A stretch of DNA of 64,000 nt from contig NC_077240.1 of NCBI RefSeq assembly GCF_947179165.1, positions 51,458,501-51,522,500 on the forward strand. The letters are read 5' to 3'. A program made the position numbers and the translations under genes. Under the pieces are notes generated by a model. The model did not search any database and was not told where the DNA came from. It saw only the letters and a program-made list of their open reading frames with translations. Numbering within the stretch: position 1 is the first letter of the stretch; each line of letters opens with the position of its first letter. Of the stretch, positions 10,861 to 23,100 are shown piece by piece. The stretch comes from Solanum dulcamara (lineage: Eukaryota; Streptophyta; Magnoliopsida; Solanales; Solanaceae).

Positions 10861-11973
10861 ATATTCGAAACACATAAATATATGCAAGACCAACTCGTGA
10901 AGCATCACAGTATACAACGAACCCATTGGAATCTTCTGGTAAAGTCAACACTAGAGCGGAGGTAAACCTATACTTCAACTCTTGGAAGTTTTTCTCACAT
11001 GCCTCAGACTATTGGAATTTCACCTTCTTTCGAGTCAAAGTAATCAAGAGTAATGCAATGAAAGAGAAGCCTTCCAAAAACCATCTATAATAACTGGCTA
11101 AGCCAAAGAAAATCCAAATGTCAAGAGGAGACAATGGTGTATACCAATTCTTAACTGAATCAGTCTTTTTTGGATCAACCATAATTCATTCTCTCCGGAA
11201 ACAATATGTCCAAGGAAAGAAACTGAACTTAACTAAAATTCACACTTACTAAACTGTGTATATAATTGAAGTTCCATGACAATTTGCAACACAATCCTCA
11301 CATGATCAGCATGTTCTTCCTCACTCCGAGAGTAGATCAAAATATCATCAATGAAGACAATCATATACATATCCAAGTTTTGCTTGAACACCCTGTTCAT
11401 CAAATTCATAAAAGCTGGAGGGGCATTAATTAGTCGAAAAGACATAACAAAGAATTCAAAGTTACCATACCGAGTTCTAAAGGCCATCTTTGGAATGTCA
11501 CATTCCCTTACTCAGAGTTGATGATAACCCGATCGAATATCAATCTTTGGAAAGTAGCTTTCTCCTTGAAGTTGATCAAACAAGTCATCAATCCTTAGAT
11601 TGGGATACTTATTTTCAATTTTGACCTTGTTCAACTATTGATACTCAATACACATACGAAAAGAACCATCCATCTTCCTAACAAAAAGAATCGGAGGACC
11701 CCATAGAGGTATACTCAATATAAATGAAACCCTTATATAACAAATCCTTCAACTGATCCTTTAATTCGTTCGATTATGTAGAGGCCATTTGGAATGAAGG
11801 AATAGAGATAGGCTGAGTATTGGGAAGGAGATCAATACCGAAGTCAATTTCCCTTTCGGGAGGAATAGCTGGGAGATCATCGGGGAAAACTTGCAAAAAC
11901 TTATTAACAACTGAAACAAACTATATATTATGAGTTTCAGAGTTAGTTTCTCTAATTTAAACTAGATGATAAA
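10861..11973 (-). pseudogene. Gypsy-A reverse transcriptase and truncated RNase H
   Basis: The best piece (11233-11487) reads [31 protein letters not shown], then [16 protein letters not shown], with the catalytic FIDD intact. Downstream, YCDASRVGL near 10900 marks the RNase H start, but the rest of RNase H is missing: the sequence jumps directly to the integrase N-terminus at about 10870. Upstream (11500-11970) lie the DDLFDQLQG and RKMDGS segments, broken by stops. The block is cut at 11974 by a solo LTR. Confidence 0.8.
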
Positions 11974-14330
11974 TTATCACAACTCGACCTACGGCCTAGG
12001 CATAACACGGTGATCAAAATCTCGATAGGGGTCCAACCAAGCCTCTTTTCATAGCATAAAGCATATATAAGGTAATGAAATGCGAAAAACATCATAGAAA
12101 GAAGTCTAACGTAAAACGTACAGGAAATATGATCTGACTTCATAACACTACATAATTGTCTATCAATGCCTCTAATTATGAAATTGGGCAGTAGCTTAGA
12201 CATATTCCTAGATCACCCTCAAAATGAAACACAACAAGAGTCATTGAAAATAAGAGACAACAACTCATAACTTGTCCTTTATAGATGAGGACTCACCAAG
12301 ACTTCGCTGATAGAAAGCTCACTAGCTATGTGGATTTGTACGTTCCTCAATCTCAACCCCTACATTATGAGAAAATGTAGGAAACAATATGCATTAGTAC
12401 TATTGAATGTACTAAGTATGTGGGAATGACATGCAACATAAATCATAAGATGCAATAATCAAGATTATACATGATAAAAGGTTAAGTAAAGTCATGAGTA
12501 ATACCATGATAATCAAATAATTTAAGAGACATAGTTGAAGATCATAAATAACATAATACTTCTATACATATGTATGATAAAAATCATAACCGACAATAAG
12601 ACCATGCAAGATATAACATGGAATCCCGTTGTCTCCCCATACAACAAAGAAAAGGGGAATCTACTTGTCAAGGTAGACTTTATCCACCCCGCTAGGTGGG
12701 TCGTGTACATATGCTATATGTGGATCCACTAGCTAAGCCATGAAGAAAACCTACGGTGTCTAGTAGTTAATGGGACTTGAGGCTGGTACTAAGGATTTTT
12801 ATAGAGGCCCCACCTTAAGTCCACTCGGTGCTAAGCCAAATCCTACAAAATACATCATAGCATAGTAATCTTAGTAAACATAATATAGACATGATCATAG
12901 GTTTAGAATTCATGGAATTTCTCATTCATAACATAAGTGCAATGTGAGTATTGTCCTTCCACATTACAAATCATACTTGCATAATTCATATCATTAGGCC
13001 TTAAGTCACCACATAGGGCCCTAATTCTCATTTTCTATAATTTGTGTGGAAATCATAACTTGAAACATACTTATAATTCATGATCATAATGCGTGCATGA
13101 ATTTAGAGTAAAAACTCACAATCAATTTTATTGAAACCATCAGAATACCTTGAAACACAGGTCTTATGATCAAAATTCATAAAATTCATTATAGAAAATA
13201 GCTTCATACATGAGCTTTCATAATTCGTCTTGAAACATGAAATTTACATAAAAACATACTCATAATGCTCATAACCAATGATTAAAAGAAAAATTGAATC
13301 AGCCCAACATAATTAATCAAAATTTAATTCAAAAGTAATGAGATTTTTGAAATAAACCTTGGACTACATAAGTGGAAGGGATGTTGGAATCAATCCTTAC
13401 ATACCTTGATTGAAATTGGACTCAAACTTGAGAGAGGAGACTTGATCTTGAAGAAACCCGAATGAAAACTCGATGAACTCTTAAGAAACATTGGTTGAGA
13501 ATTCTAAAATTTGTTTGGGAAAATAATTAGGGAATAAAAGAGTTTTAGGAGTATTTACGGTTTATTTTGTAATGAATCTAACCCTTAAAAGCGTCCACAT
13601 ACATTATTAGAATGTAGGTAAAATGACAAACTACCCCTCATTAAAATTCCAATTGGGCAACCCTATGACTTGAGTCTACGAGTTATACAAAGGATGGTGA
13701 GTCGTCATTACGACTCATCCTGTAAGTCTGGGAAAGACCTCAAAAATCAAGTCTCGGTACTTTTGTTATGAGTCATCTTTATGAATTGTCGTTGGGTCTA
13801 TGTGTTGCCAATGTTATCCATCTTACAGGTCTAAAAACTTGAAACTTGAGGAGTCTCTACAGTTTTGTTACAAATTATTTTGATGGGTCATCATATCTTC
13901 TATGATTCATCCTGTTGAGTCATAGATTGGATTCTGAGGGTGACCCATACTGGTCATCCTACCTTGCCTCAATGGCTCATTTCTATAGGTCTTCGTTCTC
14001 CTTACAAGTTTTCAAAGGGATCATCGTCCTAGATCTTTCCTTAGCTAAATTTCCAACCCACTTTTTCACTTTGACAAGCCATGTTTATGACCCGTAACAA
14101 CTAGAATAAGCATTAGACTGACTCGTAGTCTTGGGAATTTTCAATTCCTTTGAAAAAATTTCTTTCATTCATCTTTTCATCTTACGAGGTCTTAATTAAT
14201 TACAACCTTTGGAAATCATTTTTCGAACTTTACGACATTAAATGAATTTACCCTTAAACATCAAATTGCTATATTTCCATTCTATGACTAGCTTATTAGG
14301 AAACTAAAATTTAACCACAGGGTCTCTACA
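11974..14330 (-). repeat. Solo LTR inserted in gypsy-A between RT and protease
   Basis: The plus strand begins TTATCACAACTCGACC (a damaged TGTCACAAC start) and ends GGTCTCTACA, and pol sequence of gypsy-A resumes on each side, so only an LTR is present. It carries the family hairpin (12655-12685), GTGGATCCACTAGCTA (12719) and, at 13640-14110, repeated words of the TACGACTCAT/GAGTCGTCAT type. I do not see a convincing target duplication. No gene lies in these 2.36 kb. Confidence 0.75.
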
Positions 14331-15079
14331 ACATATAGGGGTATAACATGCATGAAGCTAATACATACATAGAATAACATCAAAATTGATCATATCAAGC
14401 TATACAAGATCAATAGAGGTGAATTTATGAAAAACTAAAACTGGTAGTTTTTATAGACTTTTTTAGCTACAACTAAATCACCAACTGGAGTATAGACCAG
14501 AAATGTCTCTAGGAAGCTCTCAGGACTAACAATGAATCTCATTGAAAGATAAGGGGTAACAAATGATAAACTAGCACCTAGATTTAAAAATGCATAGACA
14601 TCAAAATCGAATACATTTAACATACCCGTGACCACATCAGAACATTCCTCAATTTCTTGCCTAACTTAAATGGCATATAACCTATTTTGGCGTGGGTCAC
14701 CACCTTGTGGAACTTATCCTCCTTAAGTAGGTTGACCTTGAGGATACCCTTCCCTTAAATTATTAGGACTTTCAAAAATCTTGTGCCCCATCTTACCACA
14801 TTGAAAGAAAGCATCCATTCCAACCAAGCATTTACCTCTATGATTTCTCCCACACTTGGTTCATTTGGGATGAATGGGTCCACCAACAACAGCTTGTATC
14901 TTAGGATTTGACACCTTGTCTTTCTTAAATTTTGAACGTAGTGTTTGAAGAATGTTCGCCTTTAAACCTTTGGCCTTGTCGGAAATGACCATTACTACCA
15001 CTAGATTTGTTGTGAGAAAATCCACCTTCAAAACGAGCCCTCTTGGACTTACTTGCATTTGTCCTTTAATTTTCTAGGT
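14331..15079 (-). pseudogene. Gypsy-A protease and gag zinc-knuckle remnant
   Basis: At 14435-14635 the minus strand encodes VFDFDVYAFLNLGASLSFVT followed by SLSMRF-type and TPVGDLVVAKKVY sequence, the retropepsin-like region with the active-site DPGA changed to NLGA, so catalytic Asp is lost. Nearer 14800, ACFQCGKMGHK is the gag CCHC knuckle, with its last Cys missing. Basic residues rich in K (14861-15058) precede it. Gypsy-B breaks the gag at 15080. Confidence 0.75.
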
Positions 15080-16320
15080 TGTAAGACCCTGGAAGTCAGA
15101 AAGTTGGAACCAAAAAGACATTTCTCAAAATATGGACTAATCTCACATTTACTTATCACTCTACGACTCATAAAGCCTTCTACAACTTGTAAGAGTGAGT
15201 TGTAGAGTGAGTACCAAGGTTCTTAATAGAACAAACCTCAGATGACACCCTACGACTCAATAGGACGATGAGTCGTAGGAATGTCTACGATTTGTCAAAG
15301 TGAGTCATTCCAAAACTTTAGAGAGCATTAAAGTTATAGGTTTTTAGGCCTGCAAGACTAGTCTAGTTGACGATTCATGAAAAAGATGAAGAGTTGTAAT
15401 CATGACTCGTAGGTGAAGGTTCAAAGACCCTCAAGTCTACAACTTTCAAAGACTAAAGGAAGAACACATATTACGACTTGAATTTGTAAATACGAGTCGT
15501 AGAAATGACTCATATGCAAACATCAGAGACTTCATTCAAGCCATTTTATCAGAACTAAAGGACAAGTCGTCTTGATGGTTCATCTTTTTTTCATGACTCG
15601 TAGAGTCATCTCACAAGAACAAATTTGATTTTTAATAAGGGATACTTACATCATTTCCTATTTTTAGTTCAATGAACCTAGACATAATTATGAATAATTT
15701 CAAGCCTATATCCACCAAATTCCTTAAAATTTCCCTCATCCTAACTCACTCCTCTAAATTCTCTTAAGGCAAGAACATAATTTTCTCAAGAATTCTTATT
15801 CAAGTTTCAAGCTGGGATTTCAGATTTCACCAAGGTTTTTCTTCAATTTTGAGTAATTTCAACCAAGGTATGTTGGGATTGATCCATGGGTTCCTTTCAC
15901 CCATGGATTCCTAATGTTTTCACAAAGTTTTTCTTAAATTTCAAATTGATTAAGAACCCTAGTTTTGATAAATTGCATTGGACTGATTTAATTTCATTTC
16001 TAGATGTTATTAATGATTATTATAAGTATGTATTCACATAAATTGCATGATATTAAGTTAGATCATGTATGCCCATGCATAAATCTATTTCAAGTATGAT
16101 TATCAAATTCAAAGATGATTTTAATGAGTTGATTATGAGTTCAATGATTTTCAAGGAAAGTTTAATGATTTAAAGTTGAGATTTATTATTTGATGACTAA
16201 AAGTATGATGATGATCAACTATGATTAAAGAAAGTTATTATGGTGTGATAAGTACAATTCTCACACAATCATATTAAAGATTGTTCTAAGCACAATTCTC
16301 ACTGAAGTATAGATTCATAT
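15080..16320 (+). repeat. Shortened 5' LTR of gypsy-B
   Basis: It begins TGTAAGACCC and resembles the inverse of LTR 11974-14330. Between 15150 and 15620 there are about a dozen variants of TACGACTCGTAG/GAGTCGTAG. Similarity to LTR sequence ends near 16320 and gag begins almost at once, so the U5 end and the primer-binding site have been deleted. Confidence 0.65.
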
Positions 16321-17395
16321 AACAAGCCTCCAATGCCGATTTCTGAGCAGACCTTTTAATTATTTTGTAAAGACGTTATGGTCCATGTAAATAGTGAGAT
16401 GGTGTCTCCCGTGAAAACAAATATGGGTATGTAGGTGACAAAAATTCATGATTTTACGAGGATGGATGCTTTGGTGTTTTGGGGTTCCAAGGTTGATGAT
16501 GATCTACAAGAGTTCATCGATGGCATTCAAAAGATTGTGGATATCATGGGGGTTACCCTAGTTGAGTTGTCGGAGTTGGCTACGTACCAATTGAAGGGTG
16601 TTGCCTGTATTTGATTTGACCAATGGAAAAGTAAGAGACCTAGAGAGGTAGATCCTGTGACTTAGAATGAGTTCAAAGGGGTGTTTCTTGATCTATTTTC
16701 CCATTATAAAAGAGTTCATCAACTTTAAGAAAGGTAGTATGAGTGTGGGAGAGTATATCCTCAAGTTTACTCAATTGTCAAAATATGCTCCATTCATGCT
16801 ATCCGACTTAAGAGATCATATAAGCAAATTTGTATCTGATGTGTCAGATATGGTCTCTAAGGAGTGTAAGATGGCTATGTTGATTTGGGAAATGGATATA
16901 TCAAGACTCATGACCTATGTAGAAAAAATAGAGGGTGAGAAGCTAATAGAGAAGAATAGAGAGTCTAAGAGGCCAAGGATCGATGGTGGTGATTTCTCTC
17001 ATGGTAAGTTCGTAGGTGGTAGACATCCTCATTTTACCCAAAAGTACTCTGGATGAGGGTCTTCTAATGAAACTACTCCAAGGTTTGACAAAGATAGGGT
17101 GCCCAACCTTAAGCTTCAAGGAGTTACTCATATTGTCCAAGTTACTCACGTATGCAAGAAGTTTGGTACGAACCACGAGGGTGAATGTCTAGTTGGTTTG
17201 AATGTGTGCTACCGGTGTGATAAGTCGGGTAATCATGCTATGAAATGCATGGTCGAAGATGGTCTCCCCAGGTCCAAGTTGCTCAAGGTGCTCAAGTGCA
17301 AAAAAGGTGGTCAACGCAATAATTGGTTTTATGCTCTCTGTGATAGGAAGGAGTTAGAGGAGACTCCTGATGTTGTTACAAGTATGTGATGGGTC
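16321..17395 (+). pseudogene. Gypsy-B gag remnant
   Basis: Gag would form the virus-like particle core. Frames shift, but the family text is clear: HDFTRMDALVFWGSKV and LQEFIDGIQKIVDIMGVT (16440-16560), ELATYQLKGVA, then the open piece 16667-17056 with SMSVGEYILKFTQLSKYAP and a basic tail. The zinc knuckle at 17207-17250 reads CYRCDKSGNHAMKC, with His one place late compared with CX2CX4HX4C. The N-terminal ATG is missing, consistent with the LTR/gag deletion. Confidence 0.75.
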
Positions 17396-18652
17396 TTTCA
17401 ATATGATATTCATACCTTACTTGATCCGGGTGAAAACTTGTCTTTTGTTTCCCCTTATGTGGCAATGAGATTTCATGTTAGCCCAAAACATTATTAGACT
17501 CTTTATCCATCTATACTCCTGTAGGTGAGTCGGTTGTGGCTAAAAGAGTCTATAGAAGTTGTCCAGTTTTGGTCTTCCATAAAGTTTCCCTATGTGATCT
17601 AGTTGAGCTTGAGATGATTGATTTTGATGTTATCTTTGGTATGGATTGGCTATATGTATGTTAGCTTCTATTGATTGTAGAACCCAAGTGGTTAAGTTCC
17701 AATTTCCAAATGAGGCCGTCCTAGAGTGGAAGGGTAGTAACTCCGTGTTGGAAGGTCAATTTATTTCGTGGCTTAAAGCTCAGAAAATAATCTCCACGGG
17801 TTGTACTTACCATCTTGTGAGGGTTAGGGATGAAAATTCTGAAGCCTCCATTCTAGAGTCGGTCCCTATTTTCAATGATTTTACTGATGTGTTTCCCGAT
17901 GATCTACCCGATATCTCTTCTGAATGGGAGATTGATTTTAGTGTAGTCCTTCTTCCGGATAATCAACCTATTTCTATTCCTCCTTATCAAATAGCTTCGG
18001 TTGAATTAAAAGAGTTGAAGGATCAATTAATAGACTTTTTAGACATGGGTTTTATCCTACCAAGTATTTCCCTATTGGATACTCCTATTTTGTTTGTTAG
18101 AAAGAAGGATGGTTCACTACATATGTCCATTTACTATAGGCAATTGAACAAAGTAACCATCAAGAATATTTATCCAATTCCGAGGATAGATGACTTATTT
18201 GATCAATTGCAAGGGGCAAGTTACTTCTCTATGATTGATCTTTATTCGGGTTATCATCAATTGAGGGAGAGGGAGTGTGACATTAACAAAATGAGATTTC
18301 GAATAAGGTATGGCCATTATGAGTTCCTAGTCATGTCTTTAGGTTCGACCAATGCCCATACGGCCTTCATGGACTTGATGAATAGAGTATTCACAAAATA
18401 TTTGTACATGTTTGTGATAGTGTTGATTGATGATATTTTGGTTTACCCTCAGAATGAGAAAGCAAAAGCAAATCACTTGAGGATTGTGTTGCAAATTCTA
18501 AGGGACAAGCAATTATTTTCTAAGTTTAACAAATGCGAGTTTTGGTTAAGGGGGGTGGCATTTCTTCGTAACATTGTGTTTAGTGAAGGAATTATAATTG
18601 ATCCTATGAAAATCAAAGTGGTTAAGAATTGTCCTAGACCATTATCTCCTTC
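17396..18652 (+). pseudogene. Gypsy-B protease and reverse transcriptase (interrupted)
   Basis: Protease: TLLDPGENLSFVSPYVAMRF (about 17412-17470), with DPG kept but the next Ala changed to Glu, then [15 protein letters not shown]. From 17646 an open frame of about 335 codons runs to the break: [70 protein letters not shown], then VLIDDILVY (catalytic IDD present, F changed to L) and [11 protein letters not shown]. The frame ends in a few codons of inserted LTR. It is the best preserved gypsy RT in the window. Confidence 0.88.
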
Positions 18653-20519
18653 TGTCATGACCCAAACCTAGGGCCTAGACGTGACATAACGAATAAAGAG
18701 TCCTAAGGAACCTCATCTAAGCCTCATAGCATTCATTAAGAATCTTATTGGTAATGATAAACAGCAAGTGGAAATAAATGGGATAATGGGACTAAAGGAA
18801 ATAACATAGCATAAATGTTATTTACAACATCAAAACATTATTTATCTGTCTAACAATACCTCTACTTTGTTAGACTTGGCGGGGGATAAGAAATGTCCCT
18901 AGCTCACCCTCAAGATTAGTCAAAGATAGCAAACATGAAAGTAGAATTTCTAAACATAAATGGAACTCGAAACGTAGTAGTATCATTCCCAACCATGGAT
19001 ACTCACCACTAGTAGTAGTAGCCTTCAACGAATAATCTAACCACGGGGAGGAGAGAATGGAGCAACGCCAGGTTCTACAAGGTGATATCATGTATGCAAA
19101 AGTATGCGTTAGTAATTTAAATGTACTAAGTATGAGAGCATGCTAAAATGAATAGACAACAAGTTATATTTATATAAGAAATATGCATAAGTAAATGCAT
19201 GCATGAGGAACATTATAAATAAGCTTTAAAGCATTCCTTTTGTCGGGAGGTGACATTAATAGACATTTATGATCATGCAAGCAATTACACAAAATCCAAT
19301 GTAAGCCCCACATTGGAAGAAGGGAGACTACTTGCCAAGGTAGAACTCCATCAAATTTATTCATTTTTATAACTTTAACTTTAAGGGTTTTTGTGGACCT
19401 ACTAGCCTAAAATAGCCGACTAGGCCTCTATGATGGCACATTGTTAATGTAACATGATAATTTACTTAAGAACCCCTTCGGTCAAGTTCCTATCAACATG
19501 CTACATTCTGTGCTAGATCAAATCCCATGGAATAGCATTTAAATATCATGATAACAGAAGCATTCATATAACTTTAGATATAAAATTATCATTCGGTAGA
19601 ATAGCTCATTAAAACCTTTCTTTAGATTCAGCTATGTGAGAATTGTCCTTATCACATAGAATCAATTCTAGAAGCCCTTTCACCAATCATTCATTTCATA
19701 AAGACTTCCTTTACATAAACCTTTACTTGGAGCATTCATTGGAGTCAAAAATTCATTTCAACTTTACTCTAACATGAGGGAACAATGGGTCAGTTCATTT
19801 CATAAAAACCTTCTTATGCAATTAGACATCCATGAGAGTCGTTAAAATGCTTCAAATTACATCTCTTAGAACAACCCACCATATGAGCCTTAAACCGTTT
19901 ACGAGCCTTTATTTTGGCATTTAAGAAAATCATTCATTTGATTAAATTAAGAGTAAATATACATCAATCTAGGTAAATAAACTTGAAACACATCAAAATC
20001 TATGCAGTTATAATCATTATATAAAAGCCCATAACATTTCAACATATGGAAGTTGAAATATCAAATTGGAAATTTATTTGTGCTCCATTGGTGGCTGGAC
20101 CCATGGATGAAAATTTCATATACCTTGTGGGAGACAAGATCCCAAAGAAAAACTCGAGGATGAATTGTGACTTGAATGCCTTGAATATAAAAAGCTAGCC
20201 TTGTCTTGAGGTTGTTGGAGAGCTTGATAATAGAGGGACTTAGTTTTTGAGTCTAAGTGTAGAGAATGAGGTCTTGCAAGGGTTTAGGGGTTTGGGATGG
20301 GTGGATTCTATACTCAAAAAATCACCATTTTGATTTAAAATTCATGAAAGGACTAAAATACCCATTTTAAAAATCTAGTCCGAATGGACTTCACAGGGGC
20401 CCTTCACAGCCCGTGGTTCTCACCATGGTCCATGGTGGGGTCCTGTGATGAGGGACTTAAAAATATTCAGAGAAGGGCATACAGGAGGAAGGTCTCTAAA
20501 GCTTCACCATGTTGATACT
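18653..20519 (-). repeat. 3' LTR of gypsy-C, left part
   Basis: Begins TGTCATGACCCAAACC and is colinear with 36014-37880 of the right LTR. It contains the family hairpin (about 19323-19352) and the CACCATGGTCCATGGTG palindrome near 20430. It stops where LINE-B starts and resumes at 30717. Confidence 0.85.
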
Positions 20520-20521
20520 TT
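20510..20521. repeat. Target-site duplication of LINE-B, left copy
   Basis: ATGTTGATACTT abuts the T-run that represents the LINE poly(A) tail. The partner ATGTTGACACTT at 30717-30728 differs at one base. Confidence 0.8.
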
Positions 20522-20527
20522 TTTTTT

Positions 20528-23100
20528 CCGAGAACAGACCCTACACGAGGATCCCACCTCTCGTGCATAGTCAGGGGTTGAGTTGCACCCCCAATCCTTA
20601 ACATAAATAAAATTATAAAAATACACAAAGGAGGACATAAACCTAACCTCCGACCTTAAGTTGGTTTATAAGTCGGCTAACCTACTAAGGTCGGCCAACT
20701 CATCCCCGATACTCGATTGAAAGAGATAAACCTATGAGAGGACTCCTGTCAATACAACGCAACTAAAAAAAAACATAAATGAGGGAGACTCTCCCCTTCC
20801 ATGTAAATACAAGAAAGAAACCTACACTAGTCGTATTCAAATAAGCTATATTAGAAAACATAGCTAAATCAAAGTAGGTCAAGTATATGAACCTTCCGAT
20901 TTCTATGGATTGAGATCAATTTTGTCATCGTTGTCCTTCTTAGGATTGTCGTAATGAATTTGTCCATATGATGCAAGTGCGACAATCAAAAGGTTGCATT
21001 GTGCTGCTGCTAGTTTGGGAATGTAAAAGAGTACCTCATTGAAAAAACTGGCTTTTTTAAGGTCACTCGACTAAGGTCTCCGATCATCCATTCATGCTGT
21101 AACTTCTTAAGCTCTATTATTTTTGGAGTTACTATAATCCTACAACCCCCAGAGGCATTTTAGTGTGGTATGGTTCATGTTGTTGAATGTTGTTGAAAGA
21201 TGCTAAGGTTGTGAACTATTCCTGGATGTGCTGCTACAGCCCTGTATGTTCTCCCTTGAAGCTGTTGCAAATTTTTGTTGCAGCTGCTTAGTATTTGTGG
21301 CTCTCCACATATGCTGTATATGTCTTTGTAGCTCATTGAAATTTGCAGGACTAAGGTAACAGGAAATAACAAAACAAACATCCAAACAAGCCTCCTAAAT
21401 TTCTGAAATTTCTGGAGTTGTTAGAGTTACATCTTTTTGTCTTCTTAATGTGTGCCAAGGTATTATGAATTCAGCTTTTGTTGGATGGGCCATCAACCTG
21501 TAGCTACACATGTAAAGAAGAACAAGCATAGATGGTAGTGGTGGAGTGGTTGCAAGCCTATATGTCAAGAAAGTAAACAAACAAACAAGGCTCCTGCCAT
21601 ATCCTGTATTTGTACAACCAAACAACCAAATAAACAAGCAAAAACTTATAGTTTTGTGTATGTTGCAGGCTACTGAGGTTGTTGTTGGAGGATGATGTTG
21701 TTAGAAATTATAGCTTGTAGGCTATTGTGGCTTTGAGTTTGTACTCTTTCCCTCCCTAGTAAATGGTTTGGTTGCATGGAAGAATTCCACTATTTAGCAG
21801 GGGGTAGTTCCACATTTTTTGCATAAACCAAGGAATCTGGAGCTGTTGCTTATTGATGGCTTCCAAAATATATGGAGTTGTTGTTGTTGGTTGTTACTTA
21901 TTATTGGTTTCCAAACAGCCTGCCTTCTCCAAGCTTCAATTCTATTTTGTTTGCTGTGGTAGCTGGTAATTTTTGTTGTAGTGGTATGTTGTTTCTGGTG
22001 AGGGCTATAGCTCCACTTGTTGCTTTATTAAGGGTTACATCTCTGGAAACCTGCACAAATAAACAAGGAACACACAAGAAAAGTAATGGTGTAGTTCTTA
22101 ATGTTGTTGATAGTTCCTGATTCATGAGTTTCCATATCCAATTGCTATTGAAGTTGTTGATGTATAACTGGAAAGCTACAAGTTCAGCTGATGTACTTCC
22201 ACTTGAAGAGGTTGAAGTTATATAGAGATGGATGTTATTGGTTATGTTTATTTGGAAATTCAACTGAAGCAGCTGTGATGTTGGCTGCTACAAATTCTTT
22301 TCCAAGCTCACAAATGGTGTATGCTATATTGTAACTCTAGGTACCTGCAAATTCATAAGGACAATCCAACAAAACCAAATACAAACAAATATAAACAGAA
22401 AAGGACATCCCCAGGTTGCTGTGGCTAATAAAGATTTGTTGTGTATTGGACCAATTGTTGTGACTATAATTCCTCTTGTTCTTATTTATGATGAAGCATT
22501 CTAGGTTCTCCAAGAGTGTGTTGGAAAAAGTTGGTGGGGGGATTTGTATCTTGCAGGCTGAGAAAAGTCTTTGCAATAGTCTTGCATCTCCAACCAGACT
22601 ACTAGGTGTCAATTGTTGTATATTTCATTTGTTGTACCAAACACAAGCAAGGTTGTGCATGTTCTTCTTTCCATATTATAGGTCATGTTGGAATTGTAAA
22701 GGTCTCTAGGTGGTCCAATCTGCAAGGTGGAACTTGTCATTGCTAAATTGAATTAGCTTATGTGTATGCTTCTCCTCAGTCTGCATAAGAGTAGGTTGGT
22801 TCCATTATTTTAGCTCAGCATCATACTTGTCTATCCCAAGCTTAGTCCAAGTTATCAACTGTTGCATCTTTCCAATGCTGAGCCAGGAATTAAACTTGAC
22901 TGGCCCTCCACTAGTTGGATGACATGGTGCATGTCTACAGGTGCCTACATAATAAAAAAAATAAGAAAAGGAAGAAAAGTTCTACTCTACTCCTAACCTC
23001 TAGAGTTAGTATGGTTATTCTATGAATGCAAGGATCAAAGGATATGCTCCCTTTTATAATGGTCCTAACTGTAGAACCTTCAAAATAACTATATCTATGC
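20528..23100 (-). other. LINE-B 3' region with acceptor-like modules
   Basis: Colinear with LINE-A 1-2585 at both ends. Repeated on the minus strand are T-rich tracts closing in YAG: TTTGTTTATTTGTGCAG (about 22053), TCCTTATGAATTTGCAG (about 22345), TTTCTTGACATATAG (about 21556), and TTTATTATGTAG at 22943. The last closes a 53-base GT...AG interval after CTCTAGAG. Frames are short (120 codons at most), unlike the matching region of LINE-A. No gene is recognised. Confidence 0.6.
20544..20565 (-). other. Hairpin next to the LINE-B poly(A) end
   Basis: CACGAG (20544-20549), ten-base loop, CTCGTG (20560-20565), 17 bases from the T-run. Some LINE reverse transcriptases recognise a 3' stem-loop of their RNA; a matching role here is inference. 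Confidence 0.5.

Larger units (their letters stand above)
7045..15079 (-). mobile_element. Gypsy-A: decayed Ty3/gypsy chromovirus
   Basis: Minus-strand order from right to left is gag zinc knuckle, protease, [solo LTR inserted], reverse transcriptase, RNase H (truncated), integrase, chromodomain tail, polypurine-like tract and 3' LTR. The left terminus TGTCACAACC is preceded by TTGGG, a possible 5-base target duplication whose partner is outside the visible structure. The gag N-terminus and 5' LTR are cut off at 15080 by gypsy-B. Many stops and shifts make it non-functional. Confidence 0.82.
15080..18652 (+). mobile_element. Gypsy-B: Ty3/gypsy element interrupted in RT
   Basis: Plus-strand element opening with TGTAAGACCC at 15080 inside gypsy-A gag. 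It has a shortened 5' LTR, gag, protease and most of reverse transcriptase. At 18652 the frame breaks within RPLSPS, where the family continues DIRSFLGLAGYY; the break is exactly at the TGTC terminus of the C/D array, preceded by CCTTC. I could not find the remainder of its pol in the window. Confidence 0.8.

Noticed and set aside
11966..11982. Target duplication for the solo LTR 11974-14330
   Set aside because: Bases before (ATAAA region) and after (ACATA) do not match convincingly, and the LTR start is damaged.
15150..15620. CRISPR-like array from repeated GAGTCGTAG words
   Set aside because: Spacing is irregular, the repeats are short and variable, and the DNA is a plant LTR.
17646..18671. 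Independent host gene encoding a polymerase-like protein
   Set aside because: It has protease before it and gag upstream in the same direction, and stops exactly at an LTR terminus; it is gypsy RT.
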